Assembly (NCBI RefSeq): GCF_023073415.1 | Contig: NZ_JADPJL010000032.1 | Coordinates: forward strand, 62,001-126,000 | DNA length: 64,000 bases | Reading direction: 5' to 3' | Source: Bradyrhizobium sp. 190 | Lineage (GTDB): Bacteria > Pseudomonadota > Alphaproteobacteria > Rhizobiales > Xanthobacteraceae | Shown: piece after piece, positions 61,118-64,000 of the stretch | Layout of the letters: every line of letters starts with the position of its first letter | How positions within the stretch are numbered: position 1 is the first letter of the stretch | The notes under the pieces: model-generated | Told to the model about the DNA's origin: nothing | Databases searched by the model: none | Seen by the model: only the letters and a program-made list of their open reading frames with translations | Translations under genes and position numbers: made by a program

Positions 61118-62422
61118 ATGGCAGTTACCGATATTGCATCCCGAACCTATAACCACGGCTGGCGGCTCGATCCGATCGTGCGCAGCCTGCTCGATACCGA
61201 TTTTTACAAGCTCCTGATGCAGCAGATGATCCGCGATCTCTATCCGGATCAGCGCGTCACCTTTTCCGTCATCAACCGCTCCAGGAATGTCCGCCTTGCC
61301 GAAATCATCGACGAGGGCGAGCTGCGCGCGCAGCTCGACCATGCGCGCTCCATCCGCTTCACCAAGAAGGAGCTGATCTGGCTCGCCGGTAATACGTTCT
61401 ACGGCAAGACCCAGATGTTCTCGCCGGACTTCATCCACTGGCTCGCCAACTTCCGCCTGCCCGAATACGAGCTCAACAAGGTGGACGGCCAGTACGAACT
61501 GCATTTCCACGGGCCGTGGACTCACACCACGATGTGGGAGATCCCGGCGCTCGCGATCATGAACGAGCTGCGCTCGCGGCAGGCGACCAAGGGACAAGGC
61601 CGCTTTGTGCTCGACGTGCTCTACGCCCGCGCCAAGGCCAAGCTGTGGTCCAAGGTCGAGCGGCTGCGCAAGCTCGAAGGCTTGCGGCTGTCAGACTTCG
61701 GCACCCGTCGCCGTCACGGCCATCTCTGGCAGCGCTGGTGCGTCGAGGCCGTCAAGGAAGGCCTCGGCTCCTCATTCACCGGCACCTCCAACGTGCTACT
61801 GGCAATGGACAACGATCTCGAAGCGATCGGAACCAATGCGCATGAATTGCCGATGGTCGCAGCGGCGCTGGCGAATTCCGACGAGGAATTGCGCTGGGCA
61901 CCCTATCGCATCCTCGATCAATGGCGTCACACCTACGGCGGCAACCTCCTGATCGCGCTGCCCGATGCCTTCGGCACCAAGGTGTTTTTACGCGACGCGC
62001 CGGACTGGGTAGCCGACTGGACCGGCTTTCGCCCGGACAGTGCGCCGCCGATCACGGCCGGCGAAGACATCATCAAATGGTGGAAGCAGAAGGGCCGCGA
62101 CCCCAGGGAGAAGCTGCTGGTGTTCTCCGACGGCATGGATGTCGACTCGATTGAGGAGACCTATCGGCATTTCGCGGGACGCGTCCGCATCTCCTTCGGC
62201 TGGGGCACCAACCTCACCAACGATTTCGTCGGCTGCGCGCCGGATGGTTCCGCCGATCTCGACCCGATCTCGCTGGTCTGCAAGGTAACCTCGGTCGATG
62301 GACGCCCCGCGGTCAAGCTGTCCGATAATCCCGAGAAGGCCACCGGCTCCCCGTCCGAGGTCGAGCGTTATTTGCGCGTGTTCGGAAATGCCGGCCGCGT
62401 CCGCACTGCCGTGCACGTCTGA
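61118..62422 (+). CDS. pncB: nicotinate phosphoribosyltransferase
   Basis: A 434-residue enzyme: DTDFYKLLMQQMIRDLYPDQRVTFSVINRS near the N terminus, the HGPWTHTTMWEIPALAIMNELR block and SFGWGTNLTNDF near the C terminus are characteristic. It converts nicotinate and PRPP to nicotinate mononucleotide, the committing step of NAD salvage. It lies 69 bp after nicB in the same direction, so salvage and breakdown of nicotinate may be co-expressed. This position is notable because the two routes compete for the same compound. Confidence 0.92.
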   Translation: MAVTDIASRTYNHGWRLDPIVRSLLDTDFYKLLMQQMIRDLYPDQRVTFSVINRSRNVRLAEIIDEGELRAQLDHARSIRFTKKELIWLAGNTFYGKTQMFSPDFIHWLANFRLPEYELNKVDGQYELHFHGPWTHTTMWEIPALAIMNELRSRQATKGQGRFVLDVLYARAKAKLWSKVERLRKLEGLRLSDFGTRRRHGHLWQRWCVEAVKEGLGSSFTGTSNVLLAMDNDLEAIGTNAHELPMVAAALANSDEELRWAPYRILDQWRHTYGGNLLIALPDAFGTKVFLRDAPDWVADWTGFRPDSAPPITAGEDIIKWWKQKGRDPREKLLVFSDGMDVDSIEETYRHFAGRVRISFGWGTNLTNDFVGCAPDGSADLDPISLVCKVTSVDGRPAVKLSDNPEKATGSPSEVERYLRVFGNAGRVRTAVHV

Positions 62423-62467
62423 GCTATAGAACACCTTCCCGCCACCCGTTGAGCTGACGAGCCCCGC

Positions 62468-63763
62468 ATGCCCGCACCCAAGCCGCCTGCTTTCGAAACC
62501 CTGAGCCTGCACGCCGGCCAGCGTCCGGACCCCGCGACCGGCGCCCGCGCGGTCCCGATCTACCAGACCACGTCCTACGTCTTCCAGGATTCCGACCACG
62601 CCGCGGCGCTTTTCAACCTGGAGCGCGCCGGCCACATCTACACGCGCATTTCCAATCCGACGACCGCCGTGCTCGAGGAGCGCCTCGCCGCGCTGGAAGC
62701 CGGCGTCGGCGCGATCTGCACCGCGAGCGGCATGGCCGCGCTGCACCTGGCGATCGCAACCCTGCTCAATGCCGGCGACCACATCGTCGCCTCCTCCTCG
62801 CTCTATGGCGGCACCATCAACCTGCTGGCGCATACGCTGCCGCGCTTCGGCATCACCACCACCTTCGTCAAGCCGCGCGCGCTCGATGAATTCCGCGCGG
62901 CGATCAAGCTGAATACGCGGCTCGTGATCGGCGAGACCATCGGCAACCCCGGCCTTGAGGTGCTGGATATTCCTGATGTCGCGCAGATCGCCCATGACGC
63001 GAAGATTCCGCTGCTGATCGACAACACCTTTGCGACGCCGTTCCTCAGCCGGCCGATCGAGCTCGGCGCCGATATCGTGATGAACTCCGCGACCAAATGG
63101 ATCGGCGGCCACGGCATCGCGATCGGCGGCGTCATCGTCGATGGCGGCCGGTTCGACTGGCACGCGTCAGGCAAATTCCCCCAGCTCACCGAGCCATATG
63201 CCGGCTATCACGGCATCGTTTTCGACGAGCAGTTCGGCCAGGCCGCCTTCATCATGCGCGCGCGAACCGAGGGCCTGCGCGATTTTGGCGCGTGTCTCTC
63301 GCCGACCAACGCGTTCCAGCTACTGCAAGGCGTCGAGACGCTGGGCGTGCGCATGGAACGCCATATGAGCAACACGCTTGCGGTGCTCGAAGCCCTTACT
63401 GCGAACAAGGCCGTCGACTGGGTGCTGCATCCGGCGCTGGAGAATCATCCCGATCATCAGCTTGCGAAGCGGCTGCTGCCGCGCGGGGCCGGCTCGATCG
63501 TCTCTTTCGGCATCAAGGGCGGACGCGCAGCGGGCAAAAAATTCATCGAGTCCCTGCGGATGATCAGCCACCTCGCCAATGTCGGCGACGCCAAGACGCT
63601 GGTCATTCACCCCGCCAGCACCACGCATCAGCAGATGGATGCCGCACAACTGAAGGCCGCAGGGGTCGGCGAGGAGCTGGTGCGGCTGTCGGTCGGCATC
63701 GAAACCGTGTCCGATATCATCGACGATCTCGGCCAGGCGCTTCGCGCATCGCAGAAGGTTTGA
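62468..63763 (+). CDS. metY: O-acetylhomoserine sulfhydrylase / aminocarboxypropyltransferase
   Basis: A 431-residue PLP enzyme of the Cys/Met metabolism class. The opening FETLSLHAGQRPDPATGARAVPIYQTTSYVFQDSDHAAALFNLERAGHIYTRISNPTTAVLEERLAALE and the PLP lysine in VMNSATKWIGGHG (residue about 210) are typical of MetY. It makes homocysteine from O-acetylhomoserine and sulfide. The gene is 45 bp after pncB in the same direction, but belongs to methionine synthesis. The C-terminal half with SVGIETVSDIIDDLGQAL is complete. Confidence 0.9.
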   Translation: MPAPKPPAFETLSLHAGQRPDPATGARAVPIYQTTSYVFQDSDHAAALFNLERAGHIYTRISNPTTAVLEERLAALEAGVGAICTASGMAALHLAIATLLNAGDHIVASSSLYGGTINLLAHTLPRFGITTTFVKPRALDEFRAAIKLNTRLVIGETIGNPGLEVLDIPDVAQIAHDAKIPLLIDNTFATPFLSRPIELGADIVMNSATKWIGGHGIAIGGVIVDGGRFDWHASGKFPQLTEPYAGYHGIVFDEQFGQAAFIMRARTEGLRDFGACLSPTNAFQLLQGVETLGVRMERHMSNTLAVLEALTANKAVDWVLHPALENHPDHQLAKRLLPRGAGSIVSFGIKGGRAAGKKFIESLRMISHLANVGDAKTLVIHPASTTHQQMDAAQLKAAGVGEELVRLSVGIETVSDIIDDLGQALRASQKV

Positions 63764-63766
63764 ACC

Positions 63767-64000
63767 ATGCAGCTTTCCGTCAATGGTGCTGATGTCTTCG
63801 TTGCTACCGGCGGCCGTCCGTTCGATTCGTCGCTGCCCGCAGTGGTGATGCTGCATGGCGCGGGTTTTGATCATTCGACGTGGGCGCTGCACAGCCGCTG
63901 GTTTGCGCATCACGGCTATTCCGTGCTGGCGCCGGACTTACCGGCGCACGGCCGCTCGTCCGGTGCGCCGCTTCCTACCATTGCCGATATGGCCAACTGG
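63767..64000 (+). CDS. alpha/beta hydrolase (5' part only)
   Basis: 78 codons are in the window; the gene continues past the right edge. After MQLSVNGADVFVATGGRPFD, the stretch VVMLHGAGFDHSTWALHSRWFAHHGYSVLAPDLPAHGRSSG shows the alpha/beta hydrolase oxyanion HG loop and the strand-turn-helix before the nucleophile region, which is out of view. It starts 3 bp after the metY stop, so it is probably co-transcribed. The substrate is unknown. Confidence 0.85.
   Translation, partial: MQLSVNGADVFVATGGRPFDSSLPAVVMLHGAGFDHSTWALHSRWFAHHGYSVLAPDLPAHGRSSGAPLPTIADMANW

Noticed and set aside
57410..61597. A 1395-codon open frame antisense to nicB and pncB
   Set aside because: It is low-complexity Arg/Gly/Asp-rich, has no recognisable family, and lies opposite two well-identified genes; long antisense frames are expected at this GC content.
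1..64000. CRISPR arrays, tRNA/rRNA genes, insertion sequences or prophage genes
   Set aside because: I found no spaced direct repeats, no cloverleaf candidates and no transposase, integrase or phage proteins; the only repeats are the three short interspersed types listed.

Overview
The window looks like the chromosome of a Bradyrhizobium or a close relative in the alphaproteobacterial Nitrobacteraceae. The grounds are high GC content, dense genes with GTG/TTG starts and ATGA overlaps, three intergenic repeat types that I recognise from Bradyrhizobium/Rhodopseudomonas genomes (5749-5884, 11838-11928, 52407-52522), an EcfG-type stress promoter, and family content (LysR, Bug/TctC, Liv and NMT1-type ABC importers, flavin Baeyer-Villiger monooxygenase, Sox genes). 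I saw no rRNA, tRNA, CRISPR array, transposase or phage gene.

Layout. 1-6.4 kb: 5' end of a 3-hydroxybutyrate dehydrogenase-like SDR, a LysR regulator, a peroxiredoxin-like protein, two small secreted proteins, two convergent MFS transporters and a PRC-barrel protein. 6.4-11.8 kb: glycogen-debranching-type glucosidase, ABC exporter and a glycosyltransferase behind a GGAAC-N16-CGTT (EcfG) promoter. 11.9-19 kb: a catabolic group of alkylsulfatase-like metallo-hydrolase, Baeyer-Villiger monooxygenase, acyl-CoA dehydrogenase, IclR regulator and TctC-type binding protein. 19-20.4 kb: a divergent DUF1772/MarR pair around two palindromes and a small unknown gene. 20.4-26.7 kb: an NMT1-type ABC importer (binding protein, permease, ATPase) interleaved with an epimerase-like, a GNAT and a DapA-like protein, under a RutR-like TetR regulator with two matching operators. 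26.7-32.3 kb: a ferric/phosphonate-type ABC importer divergent from a DHA2 MFS exporter.

32.5-38.8 kb is a one-direction electron-transfer/sulfur cluster: a molybdenum hydroxylase pair (the large subunit carries a frameshift), a small cytochrome c plus FccB-like flavoprotein, then soxX, a SoxY relative with an AAC-TE arm instead of GGCGG, soxZ and soxA. No soxB or soxCD is present.

38.8-62.4 kb contains most of a reductive nicotinate catabolism pathway in two blocks. Block one is a (frameshifted) ferredoxin-NADP reductase divergent from an enamidase. Block two is a divergent pair: leftward 6-hydroxynicotinate reductase, an ApbE-superfamily UPF0280 protein, a DUF1185 protein, a Liv-type ABC importer with fused LivHM permease and a MarR regulator; rightward nicAB (molybdenum hydroxylase with a three-heme cytochrome tail) and pncB. 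Both blocks carry the same palindromic motif TTCGTATACGAA in their divergent promoters, so they probably form one regulon: nicotinate is imported, hydroxylated with electrons going to cytochrome c, reduced by ferredoxin, and ring-opened by enamidase. The most useful hypothesis here is that the UPF0280 protein attaches the covalent flavin of 6-hydroxynicotinate reductase. Between the blocks lie a cyclase-SUMF1 fusion, two crotonases with a TetR regulator, and an SBP56/methanethiol-oxidase-type protein with a membrane partner. The right end holds a metY-type PLP enzyme and the start of an alpha/beta hydrolase.
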